Source: Bacteroidota bacterium (GTDB taxonomy: Bacteria > Bacteroidota > Bacteroidia > B-17B0 > Aurantibacillaceae). Taken from it: 37,693 nt of DNA. Below, piece after piece: positions 1-9,684 of this stretch. A program made the position numbers and the translations under genes. The stretch is taken from positions 1-37,693 of the forward strand of contig JAHEYF010000040.1 in NCBI GenBank assembly GCA_023251755.1, in the 5' to 3' direction. Positions within the stretch are counted from its first letter, which is position 1. Each line of letters starts with the position of its first letter. A model generated the notes under the pieces. The model did no database searches, had not been told where the DNA came from, and saw only the letters and a list, made by a program, of their open reading frames with translations.

Positions 1-1967
1 TGAGCAGCGGCTGGTACAAGGTTACTGTGAGTGGTGGATGTGGTAGTAATTTTTCGATGACAGACTCCGTTTTTATTCATGGACCCAGCAATTGTTCATT
101 GCAGGTAGCACTTGCTTCCGATACGATATGCAAAGGCGGATGCACCAATCTTCAGGCTGTGCCAGGTTTCGCATCCGGGCCGGTTACTTACCAGTGGAAC
201 AACGGAATCACTACCACCGGCCCCGGCCCTGTTACGGTCTGTCCGTTAACAACTACAAGTTACATGGTGATCGCTACAGACTCGGCAGGTTTTAAAGACA
301 CGGCTTATGCCATCGTCACGGTTATTCCCCTGCCCATTGTTGAGCTTGGCAACGATACTAATATATGCGCGCCTTCAAGCCTGGTGTTAAATGCCCAAAA
401 CCCGGGGATGAGTTATACCTGGCAAAATGGTACTCATTTGCAAACACTTGCTGTTACAAGCTCGGGAGTATATTGGGTAAATGTTCACCAGGGCACCTGT
501 TCGGTTACAGATACTATACATGTTCAGGTCGTCACCATTGCCCTAACCGGTACCCAGGTCAACCCCACCTGTACAGTACCGGGAAGTGCAGGCGTAATAG
601 CCACCGGTGGTGCTGCGCCTTATAGTTACAACTGGAGCGATGGTCAACTCACATCAACCGCAACCGGGTTAGTAGCCGGAACTTATTTTTGTATCGTCAA
701 AGATGCCGGTGGTTGCTCGGATACGCTTACTGTTGTTTTAACAAACCCCAATGCCCCTGTGCTTTCTATAACTTCCACTTCCACCCATTGTTTTAACGGG
801 AGCGATGGAACAGCAACTGTAAGTGCGAGCGGAGGACAAAGCCCTTATACTTACCTGTGGAGTAATTCTCAGCTTACAGCCTCTATTGCTAATTTAATGG
901 CTGGGAACTATTCTGTAATAGTAACGGACGCAGCCGGATGTAAATCCAACGCAGTGGTAAGTGTTGGCCAGCCTGCAGATATTGTATCCAACCTTGTTGT
1001 TGTTCACACCTCCTGTGGTTTAGCGAATGGATCAGCCCAGGCAACGGTAAGCGGTGGCACACCGGGCTACACCTATTTGTGGTTGCCGGGTTCACAGGTA
1101 AGCTCTTCCGTTTCGGGGCTTAGTCCCGGAACATACTCCCTTACAGTAAAAGATGTAAACGGATGCACCGATACCTTGTCTGCCCTTGTTCAACCCAGTG
1201 TACCTGTTCATGCCGGTTTTACTAATTCCTTCCCAACGGGTTGCGCGCCCTGGTGTGTTGATTTTACGAACACTTCAACTCCCGCAGGTACTTCAGCGCT
1301 TTGGAATTTTGGTGACGGTACAGGGAATTTCAGCACCAGCCCCATTCACCATTGTTTTAATAAATCCGGAACATACACTGTTAGCTTAACCAGTAGTTTA
1401 GCCGGATGTTCCGACATCATTGTTAAAAACAACCTGGTTACGGTACACGCTGTTCCGATAAGCGATTTTACTTTTGAGAACATGGGGAACGGAGATTTTA
1501 ATTTTACGGATCAGTCTGTGAATGCAGCTCAATGGAACTGGAATTTCGGCGACTTTTCCACCTCCATTCTTCAAAACCCTTCACATACATTTAATATTGA
1601 GCAACCCGAAATTTATTCACTGGTTACCTTAATTGTTACAGATGCACAGGGCATGTGCAAAGACACCAGCTCCAAAACAATTGATATCCATGACTTTTCC
1701 CTTTTCGTACCCAATTCCTTTACACCCGACAACAACGGATTAAACGATGGATTTGTATACAAGGGGCATGGAATAAAGGCGGTTGAGATGTTTATATATG
1801 ACAGATGGGGCATGTTGATTTTTGAAAGTAAAACGGTGGGAGAAGCCTGGAATGGAACGTTTAAAAACAATAAAGTACAAATAGATACGTATATTTATGT
1901 GATAGATGCGGCTGATTATAGTGAAAGGATACATCATAAAACAGGCATCGTGAATGTGATACGTTGA
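1..1967 (+). CDS. SprB-repeat/PKD-domain T9SS protein with CHU_C (type B) sorting domain, 5' truncated
   Basis: The reading frame is open from the window edge (first full codon at position 3), so the N-terminus lies outside. Visible parts in order: Ig/PKD-like segments; three SprB-type repeats at about nt 550-740, 765-970 and 990-1195, each with the pattern GG-PY-Y-W...L-aGtY...V-D-GC; two PKD domains at about 1200-1460 (WNFGDGTG) and 1460-1690 (WNWNFGD); and a C-terminal CHU_C domain at about 1700-1965 (FVPNSFTPDNNGLND, YDRWG, WNGTF). The CHU_C family marks large adhesin-like proteins exported by T9SS and attached to the cell surface, often linked to gliding or adhesion. The exact ligand cannot be told. 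The frame ends in TGA. No clear terminator follows, only a repeat copy starting 16 bases downstream. Confidence 0.9.
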   Translation, partial: SSGWYKVTVSGGCGSNFSMTDSVFIHGPSNCSLQVALASDTICKGGCTNLQAVPGFASGPVTYQWNNGITTTGPGPVTVCPLTTTSYMVIATDSAGFKDTAYAIVTVIPLPIVELGNDTNICAPSSLVLNAQNPGMSYTWQNGTHLQTLAVTSSGVYWVNVHQGTCSVTDTIHVQVVTIALTGTQVNPTCTVPGSAGVIATGGAAPYSYNWSDGQLTSTATGLVAGTYFCIVKDAGGCSDTLTVVLTNPNAPVLSITSTSTHCFNGSDGTATVSASGGQSPYTYLWSNSQLTASIANLMAGNYSVIVTDAAGCKSNAVVSVGQPADIVSNLVVVHTSCGLANGSAQATVSGGTPGYTYLWLPGSQVSSSVSGLSPGTYSLTVKDVNGCTDTLSALVQPSVPVHAGFTNSFPTGCAPWCVDFTNTSTPAGTSALWNFGDGTGNFSTSPIHHCFNKSGTYTVSLTSSLAGCSDIIVKNNLVTVHAVPISDFTFENMGNGDFNFTDQSVNAAQWNWNFGDFSTSILQNPSHTFNIEQPEIYSLVTLIVTDAQGMCKDTSSKTIDIHDFSLFVPNSFTPDNNGLNDGFVYKGHGIKAVEMFIYDRWGMLIFESKTVGEAWNGTFKNNKVQIDTYIYVIDAADYSERIHHKTGIVNVIR

Positions 1968-1983
1968 GACAGATAGCATTCTG

Positions 1984-2050
1984 TAATTATTCCTGGCCTT
2001 CTCCATCACCTGTCTCCTTTTTGGCTTTTGGCTTATTACTTTTGGCTTTT
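1984..2050. repeat. Dispersed intergenic repeat, 67 bp, copy 1
   Basis: This spacer segment is about 90 percent identical by eye to 10335-10402, with a handful of substitutions and one 1-base indel. Its 3' part consists of TTGGCTTTTGGC-like units. It lies between the T9SS adhesin and the alpha-2-macroglobulin gene. No coding or transposase content was seen. Confidence 0.75.
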
Positions 2051-2075
2051 GCCATCGGCTAATCAACTAAACTCT

Positions 2076-2083
2076 TAACTTTG
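2076..2083 (+). promoter_or_regulatory. Putative -7 promoter box (TAACTTTG)
   Basis: TAACTTTG fits the Bacteroidota -7 consensus TAnnTTTG and lies 18 bases before the ATG at 2102. No well-spaced -33 TTTG is present, and the box lies within a TTAACTTTGGACTC repeat-like stretch, so this is tentative. Confidence 0.35.
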
Positions 2084-2101
2084 GACTCTTAACTTCATAT
2101 T

Positions 2102-5100
2102 ATGTCCAAACGTTTAATACTTGCCGTACTTATTTTAACTACTGCTTTGTTTGTACTTATGCCTTTTGTAAGCAAAACCAGTCATGGGCGGGCCAAAATC
2201 AACAAAGTCAATCCGGCCTTTAAAGAATACATTGCTGCTTTTACCTCCGGTTTTGTGTCGAGCGAAAGCAAGCTGCGCATTGTATTGCAAAAACCCGCAA
2301 CAATCAGCGTCGAAAAAAACAAAGAACTCGAAAATGATTTGTTCAGCTTTTCACCGGGCATGGATGGAAAAATTGTTTGGATAGATGATTACACTGTAGA
2401 ATTTAAACCTGCCGAAAACCTTGGCAACAACAAATTATACGATATTGCTTTTGATTTAAAAAAAGTATGCGAGGTGCCGGATGAATTAAAGCAATTCGAT
2501 TTCAACATACAAACCATTCCACAGGCGATGGATGTGCAGGTGGAAGCCTACCTTGTAAAAGACAAAGCCAATTACAAAGTGCTACAGGTGACCGGTATAC
2601 TCAACACTGCTGATGTAGCCGAAAAAGAAAAAGTGGAAAAGTGTTTGTCTGCTTCCCATCCCGGTAGCAGCCTCACTATTATCTGGGATCATCAATCAGC
2701 AACAGTGCATAAATTCACCATCGATGAGATTGTGCGCCAGCAGGAAAAATCAACTTTAACAATTGAATACACCGGCGAAGCCATTGAAGCCAGAGAAAAA
2801 GCCTCCCTCGAACTCAACATCCCTTCGGTAAACGAATTTGTAGTATTGAATGTAAAGGCCGAACACGACCCCGACCAGGCTGTTGTTCTGCAATGCTCTG
2901 ATATTTTGCAAAGCGGGCAAAACCTCGAAGGCCTGATTTCAATATTGAATGTTGATGGTAACAACAATTACACCTCCAACAACCCCGGCCCTCCCGACAA
3001 CAGCTTTACCTATTCCATTTCCGAAAACGAAATAAAACTTTTTCCTGCTAATCGTTTAACAGGTGTAAAAAACATTGTTTTACAGGCCTCCATTAAAAAT
3101 GCAAAAGGCAAAGCCTTTGATGCATTGCAAACTTTTCAGATCGTCTTCGAAGAATTTAAACCCGCTATACGATTAAGCAGCAACGGCACCATCCTTCCTA
3201 ATTCCGAAGGCTTGATCTTTCCTTTTGAGGCCGTTAACATCAATGCTGTTGATGTAAGGATCACCAAAATTTACGAAGACAACGTACTACAGTTTTTACA
3301 GGTCAACAGCCTTTCCGGCAACAGTGAATTGCGCCGCGTAGGTAAACTCGTTATTAAAAAAACCATTTCTTTAAGCAGTATGGGTGCCCTTCCTAAAAAT
3401 AAATGGAGTACCTATGCATTGGATCTTTCCAAACTCATCAGTGCCGAGCCGGGCGCTATCTACAATGTATCCCTTAATTTTAAACAGGCTTATTCCATTT
3501 ACAATTGCAACGGCGATACCAGCGCCAAAAAATTCAATGACCCTTTGCCACAACAGGATCAGAATGAACTGAACGAAGACGATGAAAAAGACTGGGATCA
3601 ATACAGCTATTATGACAGCTATGAAGATTACGGGGACTATGATTACGACTACGAAGAATACAATTACAGAGAGAGGGAAAATCCCTGCTCATCCTCTTAT
3701 TACCGTTACCTGAGAGCTGTCCAAAAAAACATACTTGCCAGTAACATTGGTTTAATGGCCAAGCACGGTAGCGATGCTTCCATTTTAGTGGTAGCCAATG
3801 ATATTATCAGTACGGAACCATTAAATGAGGTGGAGATTGAAGCTTATGATTTTGAAAGGCAACTCATCAGCTCAGGGAAAACAAATGCAGAAGGCATTGC
3901 CCGGCTTGCTGTAAAAAAGAAACCCTTTGTAATTATTGCCAAACAGGGCAAAGAACGCAACTACCTCAAATTAGACGATGGCTCCAGCAATACCCTCAGT
4001 TCCTTTGAAGTAAACGGCGACATTGTTCAGAAAGGTATCAAAGGATTTATTTATGGCGAACGTGGCATCTGGAGGCCGGGCGATAGTCTGTATTTATCTT
4101 TTATGCTGGAAGACAAACAAGGGACCATTCCCGATCTCCATCCCGTATCCTTAGAACTCATCAACCCCCTGGGCCAGCTCGTGCAAAAAATGACCCGTTC
4201 CCAAAACACAGACGGCATATACGACTTCCGCACCAAAACAGACAATTACGCTCCCACAGGTACATACCTCGCTAAGGTAAGAGTAGGAGGGGCCGTGTTT
4301 ACTAAAAACGTGCGCATCGAAACCATTATGCCCAACCGCTTAAAACTAAAACTCGATTTTAACACCGATGTATTGTACGCCGCCAATGCCGGTATAAAAG
4401 GAGACCTCCAGGTGAACTGGCTTCACGGCGCCCCCGGACGCCTGCTCGAAACAAAAATAGACCTTGCCCTCAGCGCGCAGCCCACCGAATTTAAAAACTA
4501 CAAAGGCTATAACTTCGATAACGCAGCCAACAGCTTTTACTCCGAATCACAAACCGTATTCAACGCCCGTACCAATGAAAACGGGACTGTCCCTGTGTCC
4601 CTGAAGATAGATGGAACTACCGGCGCCCCCGGTTTTTTATCCGCCAACTTTACCGTAAGGGCTTTCGAAGAAGGAGGCACCTTTAGCACCGATCGCTTTA
4701 GTCTGCCTTTATCGCCCTATACCCACTATGCCGGTATTAAAATCCCTCAACCCGAAAAAGGAAAAGGCTTTTTGGAAACAGGTGCCGATCATAAAATAGA
4801 CATAGTCAGTGTAGACGAAAAAGGAAACCCCGCTACAAGAAACCTTAACGTAAAAGTATACAAAGTAAACTGGCGCTGGTGGTGGGACAATTACAACGAA
4901 GACTTGTCTTCATACATAGGCAACGATTATCACCAGGCTGTGTACTCCGAAAACATTACCACTTCCGGTGGCAAAGGCAGTTTTAACCTTCGTATCAACC
5001 AGCCCGAGTGGGGCCGTTACCTTGTTTACGTAAGCGATGTTGAAAGCGGGCACAGTACATCAGGTGTGGTCTTCATCGACTGGCCGTCCTGGGCCGGTAA

Positions 5101-7750
5101 ATCGCCCAAAGGCAACGAAGGCGCCAGCGTATTGAACTTTACTACCGATAAAAGTGAATACAAAAGCGGAGAGACCGTAAAAATGTCTGTTCCTTCTGCA
5201 GCACAGGGGAGGGCCTTTGTCAGCATCGAAAGCGGCTCCAGGGTCATCAAAACATTTTGGGTAAACACACAGAATGGCGTCACCAATTTCGAATTCCAGA
5301 CAACAGAAGAAATGACCCCCAATGTATACATTCATACCACACTTATACAGCCCCATGCACAAAGCCTCAACGACCTGCCTTTGCGGATGTACGGTGTAGT
5401 ACCAGTTTCCGTTAAAGATGAAACTACCCTCCTGCATCCCGAAATTGCCTGTGCAGATGTGTGGAAGCCCGAAACAAGCGTAAATGTTGCTGTTTCGGAA
5501 AAAGACGGGAAAGACATGGCCTACACTTTAGCCATTGTAGATGATGGTTTATTGGACCTTACGCATTTTAAAACACCAGACCCCTGGCAGGTATTTTACG
5601 CCAAAGAAGCATTGGGTGTAAAAACCTGGGATGTGTACGACATGGTGATTGGCGCTACAGGCTCTGTACTCAAACGTATCCTTTCCATTGGCGGCGACCA
5701 GGGATTAGACACCAAGTCTGGTTCCGGTGCCAAACGTTTTAAACCCATGGTGCGTTTTGCCGGACCCTTCAAATTAAAAAAAGGAGAAAGCCAGACACAT
5801 AAAATAGACATACCCCAATACGTTGGCTCCGTGCGCGTAATGGTAGTAGCCGGAAAAGAGGCCGCTTATGGAAACGCCGAAAAAACAGTGCCCGTACGCA
5901 AACCCTTAATGATACTGAGTACATTGCCCCGTGTATTGGGCCCTGGCGAAGAAGTAGACCTGCCCGTTACCGTATTTGCCATGGAAAAGAAAGTAAAAAA
6001 CGCCACTATCACCATCAGCCCCGATAAACATTTTACGGCTGTGGACGGCACTTCTCAAAGCATTGAATTCAACAGCATTGGCGACCAGGTGGTGAACTTT
6101 AAATTAAAAGTAAAAGAAAATCTGGGCGTGGCCAAAGTTAAAATTAGTGCTACAGGTGCCGGAGAAACAGCTACCGAAGAAATTGAAATAGAGATAAGAA
6201 CGCCGAATCCGCCAATGACAGACGTAAAAGAACTAACGCTTGAAGCAGGCAGGAGCATTAAAATGGATTATACCGCATTGGGCATCAGCGGCACCAACAA
6301 AGCCGTGCTGGAAATTTCTTCCATGCCGCCCATCAATTTGCAACAGCGTTTGAATTACCTTATTCAATACCCGCACGGTTGTGTGGAACAAACCACCTCC
6401 AGTGTATTTGCACAATTGTACCTGCAGGACATTGTGGAATTGAGCGATGCACAAAAGAAAACAACAGAGTCGAATATTAAAGAAGCCATTAAACGACTAA
6501 AAGGTTTTCAAACCGTATCGGGTGGACTGGCTTATTGGCAGGGCTTAAACAAGCCCGATGAATGGGGAAGCAATTATGCAGGACATTTTTTATTAGAAGC
6601 CGAACTCAAAGGTTACACCCTGCCGTATGGCCTGATAGACAACTGGAAAAAATACCAGAAAGAACAGGCCCAGAACTGGGTGCCCACAAAAAATGCTATG
6701 TTGTATCAGGAAGACTTAACACAGGCCTATCGTTTATACACCCTGGCCCTCGCTAAAAGTGCCGACCTTGGAAGCATGAACAGACTAAAAGAAAACAAAA
6801 ACCTTTCACTAACTGCCAGCTGGCGTTTGGCCGCTGCTTATGCATTGGCCGGGCAAATGGAAACCGCTAAAAAACTCATCAGTAATTTAGCCACCAAACC
6901 CAAAGCCTACACCGAACTCGCTTATACCTATGGCTCCTCCTACCGCGACGAAGCCATGATATTGGAAACACTAAGCTTACTCAACATGCGCAAAGAAGCC
7001 TTTGAAAGCATGAAAAGTATTGCCTCGGTATTGAGTAGCAAAGACTGGTGCAGCACCCAAACAACAGCTTACAGCCTTGTCGCCATTTCTAAATTTGTAA
7101 AAGCAAACACGACTGTCACAGGCATTAACGCCGAGTGTAAACTAAACGGAAGTAATGAAGTGGTGAATACAAAAGCGCAGATCAAACAAATAGTAATCAC
7201 TAACGCCAATGGGGCCAGCGCGCTCAGCATCAGCAACAAAGGTAAAGGAGTATTGTTTGTACGCCTCATCCGCGAAGGAATTCCTGCTGCTGGTTTCGAA
7301 AACAACAACCACAGCAACTTAGACATGGTACTCGTTTACAAAACCCTTAAAGGTGAACCGCTAAATGTAAATGCATTGGAACAGGGAACCGATTTTGTTG
7401 CTGAGTTAACAGTCCGTCACCCCGGCTACCGTTCTACCTATCGCAACATGGCCCTTACTCAAATATTCCCCGGTGGCTGGGAAATTCACAACAGCCGCTT
7501 GGATGAGAACGGTACAGCCAACACAAAAACAGACGCACCCACTTACCAGGACATCCGCGATGACCGGGTCTACACCTATTTTGATGTCAATCCATCAGGA
7601 ACGCGTGTGTATAAAATTGTACTTAATGCTGCATATTGTGGTAAATTTTATTTGCCCTCCATCTATTGCGAAGCCATGTACGACAACAGTATCAATGCTC
7701 GTATAGCGGGAAGGTGGATGGAGGTGGTGAAGGGGGGACAGTTTAAGTAA
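2102..7750 (+). CDS. Bacterial alpha-2-macroglobulin family protein
   Basis: An 1882-residue protein of the bacterial alpha-2-macroglobulin family (periplasmic or surface-anchored protease-trapping proteins). The N-terminus has one hydrophobic segment (about residues 4-24) and no lipobox Cys, so it is probably membrane-anchored or a cleaved signal rather than a lipoprotein. MG-type beta domains fill most of the length. The thioester motif PHGCVEQ is intact with C1427 and Q1430, followed by the helical thioester domain (about 1420-1690) and a C-terminal receptor-like beta domain. An unusual acidic Asp/Tyr/Glu-rich stretch lies at about residues 487-525 (nt 3560-3675). The pbpC gene that often accompanies enterobacterial homologues is not adjacent. 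ATG start. The stop is 14 bases from the convergent YciO-like gene, with no obvious terminator. Confidence 0.93.
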   Translation: MSKRLILAVLILTTALFVLMPFVSKTSHGRAKINKVNPAFKEYIAAFTSGFVSSESKLRIVLQKPATISVEKNKELENDLFSFSPGMDGKIVWIDDYTVEFKPAENLGNNKLYDIAFDLKKVCEVPDELKQFDFNIQTIPQAMDVQVEAYLVKDKANYKVLQVTGILNTADVAEKEKVEKCLSASHPGSSLTIIWDHQSATVHKFTIDEIVRQQEKSTLTIEYTGEAIEAREKASLELNIPSVNEFVVLNVKAEHDPDQAVVLQCSDILQSGQNLEGLISILNVDGNNNYTSNNPGPPDNSFTYSISENEIKLFPANRLTGVKNIVLQASIKNAKGKAFDALQTFQIVFEEFKPAIRLSSNGTILPNSEGLIFPFEAVNINAVDVRITKIYEDNVLQFLQVNSLSGNSELRRVGKLVIKKTISLSSMGALPKNKWSTYALDLSKLISAEPGAIYNVSLNFKQAYSIYNCNGDTSAKKFNDPLPQQDQNELNEDDEKDWDQYSYYDSYEDYGDYDYDYEEYNYRERENPCSSSYYRYLRAVQKNILASNIGLMAKHGSDASILVVANDIISTEPLNEVEIEAYDFERQLISSGKTNAEGIARLAVKKKPFVIIAKQGKERNYLKLDDGSSNTLSSFEVNGDIVQKGIKGFIYGERGIWRPGDSLYLSFMLEDKQGTIPDLHPVSLELINPLGQLVQKMTRSQNTDGIYDFRTKTDNYAPTGTYLAKVRVGGAVFTKNVRIETIMPNRLKLKLDFNTDVLYAANAGIKGDLQVNWLHGAPGRLLETKIDLALSAQPTEFKNYKGYNFDNAANSFYSESQTVFNARTNENGTVPVSLKIDGTTGAPGFLSANFTVRAFEEGGTFSTDRFSLPLSPYTHYAGIKIPQPEKGKGFLETGADHKIDIVSVDEKGNPATRNLNVKVYKVNWRWWWDNYNEDLSSYIGNDYHQAVYSENITTSGGKGSFNLRINQPEWGRYLVYVSDVESGHSTSGVVFIDWPSWAGKSPKGNEGASVLNFTTDKSEYKSGETVKMSVPSAAQGRAFVSIESGSRVIKTFWVNTQNGVTNFEFQTTEEMTPNVYIHTTLIQPHAQSLNDLPLRMYGVVPVSVKDETTLLHPEIACADVWKPETSVNVAVSEKDGKDMAYTLAIVDDGLLDLTHFKTPDPWQVFYAKEALGVKTWDVYDMVIGATGSVLKRILSIGGDQGLDTKSGSGAKRFKPMVRFAGPFKLKKGESQTHKIDIPQYVGSVRVMVVAGKEAAYGNAEKTVPVRKPLMILSTLPRVLGPGEEVDLPVTVFAMEKKVKNATITISPDKHFTAVDGTSQSIEFNSIGDQVVNFKLKVKENLGVAKVKISATGAGETATEEIEIEIRTPNPPMTDVKELTLEAGRSIKMDYTALGISGTNKAVLEISSMPPINLQQRLNYLIQYPHGCVEQTTSSVFAQLYLQDIVELSDAQKKTTESNIKEAIKRLKGFQTVSGGLAYWQGLNKPDEWGSNYAGHFLLEAELKGYTLPYGLIDNWKKYQKEQAQNWVPTKNAMLYQEDLTQAYRLYTLALAKSADLGSMNRLKENKNLSLTASWRLAAAYALAGQMETAKKLISNLATKPKAYTELAYTYGSSYRDEAMILETLSLLNMRKEAFESMKSIASVLSSKDWCSTQTTAYSLVAISKFVKANTTVTGINAECKLNGSNEVVNTKAQIKQIVITNANGASALSISNKGKGVLFVRLIREGIPAAGFENNNHSNLDMVLVYKTLKGEPLNVNALEQGTDFVAELTVRHPGYRSTYRNMALTQIFPGGWEIHNSRLDENGTANTKTDAPTYQDIRDDRVYTYFDVNPSGTRVYKIVLNAAYCGKFYLPSIYCEAMYDNSINARIAGRWMEVVKGGQFK

Positions 7751-7764
7751 ATCAGCTAATCATC

Positions 7765-8388
7765 TTATTCCAACACATCAAGGCTCCCAATCCCTTCACG
7801 CAACACTTTAATTTCATGTTCGCTGCAATCTATTACCGTTGTAGCGTAAATATTGCCATAACCACCGTCAATGACCATGTCTACTTTGTCGCTGTACCGT
7901 TCGTGGATTAGTTCCGCATCCGTAAAATAATCCAGCAACTCATCTTCATCGTTGTGCAGGGAAGTTGATATGATTGGGTTTCCCAATTGTTTAATCAGCT
8001 CGTTGCATATTGTATTATCAGGGACACGTATGCCGACTGTTTTTTTATTTTGTTTTAATAATTTAGGCACATTGCCATTGGCTTCAAGTATAAAGGTGTA
8101 GGGGCCGGGCAATGCTTTTTTCATAATACGGAAAACCGTATTGCTTAAGGGTTTGCAATAATCCGACAAGTGGCTGAGGTCGGAGCAAACAAAGGAGAAA
8201 TTGGATTTTTCGGGTTTGATGTTTTTTAAACGGCATATACGTTCAATGGCTTTTGCATTCATTAAATCACATCCCAGGGCGTATACCGAATCGGTGGGGT
8301 AAACAATGATGCCTCCGTTTTTTAAGCAGGCAACAGCCTGCTCAATTTCTTTGGTGTTGATGGTTTCGGGGTTGATACGGAGAAGCAT
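7765..8388 (-). CDS. YciO/Sua5/YrdC-family protein (threonylcarbamoyl-AMP synthase-like)
   Basis: A 207-residue YrdC-domain protein. The motif GGIIVYPTDSVYALGCD near residue 25, the segment ALPGPYTFIL near 90, KKTVGIRVPDN near 115, ISTSLHNDEDE and the ending TTVIDCSEHEIKVLREGIGS all follow E. coli YciO closely in order and length (about 206 residues). The family binds ATP and RNA. True Sua5/TsaC makes threonylcarbamoyl-AMP for tRNA t6A, but the YciO subfamily is not proven to be the main t6A enzyme. ATG start. It is separated from the acyl-CoA dehydrogenase by a terminator, so it is probably its own unit. Confidence 0.85.
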   Translation of the reverse strand: MLLRINPETINTKEIEQAVACLKNGGIIVYPTDSVYALGCDLMNAKAIERICRLKNIKPEKSNFSFVCSDLSHLSDYCKPLSNTVFRIMKKALPGPYTFILEANGNVPKLLKQNKKTVGIRVPDNTICNELIKQLGNPIISTSLHNDEDELLDYFTDAELIHERYSDKVDMVIDGGYGNIYATTVIDCSEHEIKVLREGIGSLDVLE

Positions 8389-8400
8389 TGTCTTAAATTA

Positions 8401-8434
8401 AATTTAAAAGGAATAAGTTAAAAGTTAAAAGAAC
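8401..8434. repeat. AAAAGTTAAAAG-type spacer repeat
   Basis: A short spacer stretch containing AAGTTAAAAGTTAAAAG, related to the AAAAGTTAAAAGCC units found at 21117-21148 and 36306-36337. It lies just upstream of the YciO-like start. Confidence 0.4.
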
Positions 8435-8455
8435 GGTTTTGGTTACGAGAAATAA

Positions 8456-8482
8456 AAAAGCCGGGTCATGTTCCCGACTTTT
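8456..8482 (-). terminator. Rho-independent terminator of the apt-acyl-CoA dehydrogenase unit
   Basis: Read on the minus strand, AAAAGTCGGG and CCCGGCTTTT form a 10-pair stem (one G-U pair) with a 7-base loop, followed by a T run. It starts 24 bases after the acyl-CoA dehydrogenase stop. Confidence 0.8.
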
Positions 8483-8505
8483 ATTTTTGTTTGTGTATGG
8501 AAAAA

Positions 8506-9684
8506 CTAATCGTTCAACAATTCCCTTGAAATAACTAATTTTTGTATTTCACTTGTTCCTTCACCAATGGTGCACAATTTAGAATCACGGTAGAATTTTT
8601 CAGCCGGAAAATCTTTGGTATAGCCATACCCTCCAAATATTTGAACGCTGTCGTTACTTACTCTTACAGCTACTTCCGAAGCGTAGTATTTTGCAAAAGC
8701 GCCTTCTTTGGTTACTTTTTTTCCACGGTTTTTTAAATCGGCAGCTTTAAAGGTTAATAATTCAGCGGCTTCTATTTCGGTAGCCATATCAGCCAGCTTA
8801 AAGGCAATACCCTGAAACTGTGAAATTGTTTTTCCAAATTGTATACGCTCTTTGCTATATTTTAAAGCAGCTTCGTAAGCTCCTTTGGCAATACCTAATG
8901 ACAAGGAAGCAATGGAGATACGGCCTCCATCCAGTACTTTCATTGCTTGTATAAATCCGTCGCCTTGTTTGCCAAGCATCTGGCTTTGGTGAACACGGCA
9001 ATTGTCAAAAATCAATTCAGCCGTTTCGCTGGCGCGCATCCCTAGTTTATTTTCTTTTTTACCTGATTTAAAACCTGGGGTTCCTTTTTCAATCACAAAA
9101 GCCGACATCCCATGGCTATCTCCTTTTTCGCCTGTACGAACAATAACCACAGCTACATTTCCGCTGATGGCATGGGTGATAAAGTTTTTACTACCATTAA
9201 GTACCCAATGGTCTCCGTCTTTTACAGCGGTTGTGTTCATGCCACCTGCATCTGAGCCTGTTCCTGTTTCAGTAAGGCCCCAGGCGCCGATCCATTCGGC
9301 GGTAGCCAGTTTGGGCAAATATTTTTTCTTTTGTTCTTCGTTACCAAAAGCCATAATATGGCCTGTACACAAGGAGTTGTGTGCCGCTACTGATAAACCA
9401 ATGGAGCCACAAATTTTTCCAACCTCGCTGATAACGGTAACGTATTCTGTATAGGTAAAGCCTGATCCACCGTATTCTGTGGGAACCAAGACACCCATCA
9501 ATCCAAGCTCTCCTAATTTTTTAAATACCTCAATCGGAAATTCCTGCGATTCATCCCATTCCATCAGTTTGGGCTGGATGTGGTCTTTACCAAATTTTTT
9601 AATCATATCAGCAATCATCAGCTGATTTTCGTTGTACTGGAAACTCATTCCAGTTGCTGTTTCGTTTAATAGTGCACCAGACAT
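8506..9684 (-). CDS. Acyl-CoA dehydrogenase
   Basis: A 392-residue FAD-dependent acyl-CoA dehydrogenase of the short/medium/branched-chain type, acting in fatty-acid or branched amino-acid breakdown and passing electrons to ETF. Visible are the N-terminal helical domain, the FAD/substrate segment GLTETGTGSDAGG, the middle beta domain, and the C-terminal helical domain with QIFGGYGYTKDFPAEKFYRD followed by GEGTSEIQ. E375 in GEGTSE sits at the catalytic base position of the family. The ATG at 9684 overlaps the end of apt by 19 bases. A second ATG at 9648 (MSFQYNENQLMIADM) fits the usual family start and would remove the overlap, so the first 12 residues are uncertain. Substrate chain length cannot be told. 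Confidence 0.93.
   Translation of the reverse strand: MSGALLNETATGMSFQYNENQLMIADMIKKFGKDHIQPKLMEWDESQEFPIEVFKKLGELGLMGVLVPTEYGGSGFTYTEYVTVISEVGKICGSIGLSVAAHNSLCTGHIMAFGNEEQKKKYLPKLATAEWIGAWGLTETGTGSDAGGMNTTAVKDGDHWVLNGSKNFITHAISGNVAVVIVRTGEKGDSHGMSAFVIEKGTPGFKSGKKENKLGMRASETAELIFDNCRVHQSQMLGKQGDGFIQAMKVLDGGRISIASLSLGIAKGAYEAALKYSKERIQFGKTISQFQGIAFKLADMATEIEAAELLTFKAADLKNRGKKVTKEGAFAKYYASEVAVRVSNDSVQIFGGYGYTKDFPAEKFYRDSKLCTIGEGTSEIQKLVISRELLND

Noticed and set aside
9002-9454. 150-codon plus-strand frame opposite the acyl-CoA dehydrogenase
   Set aside because: It lies fully antisense to a well-matched enzyme gene and its translation shows no domain; it is a codon-use shadow.
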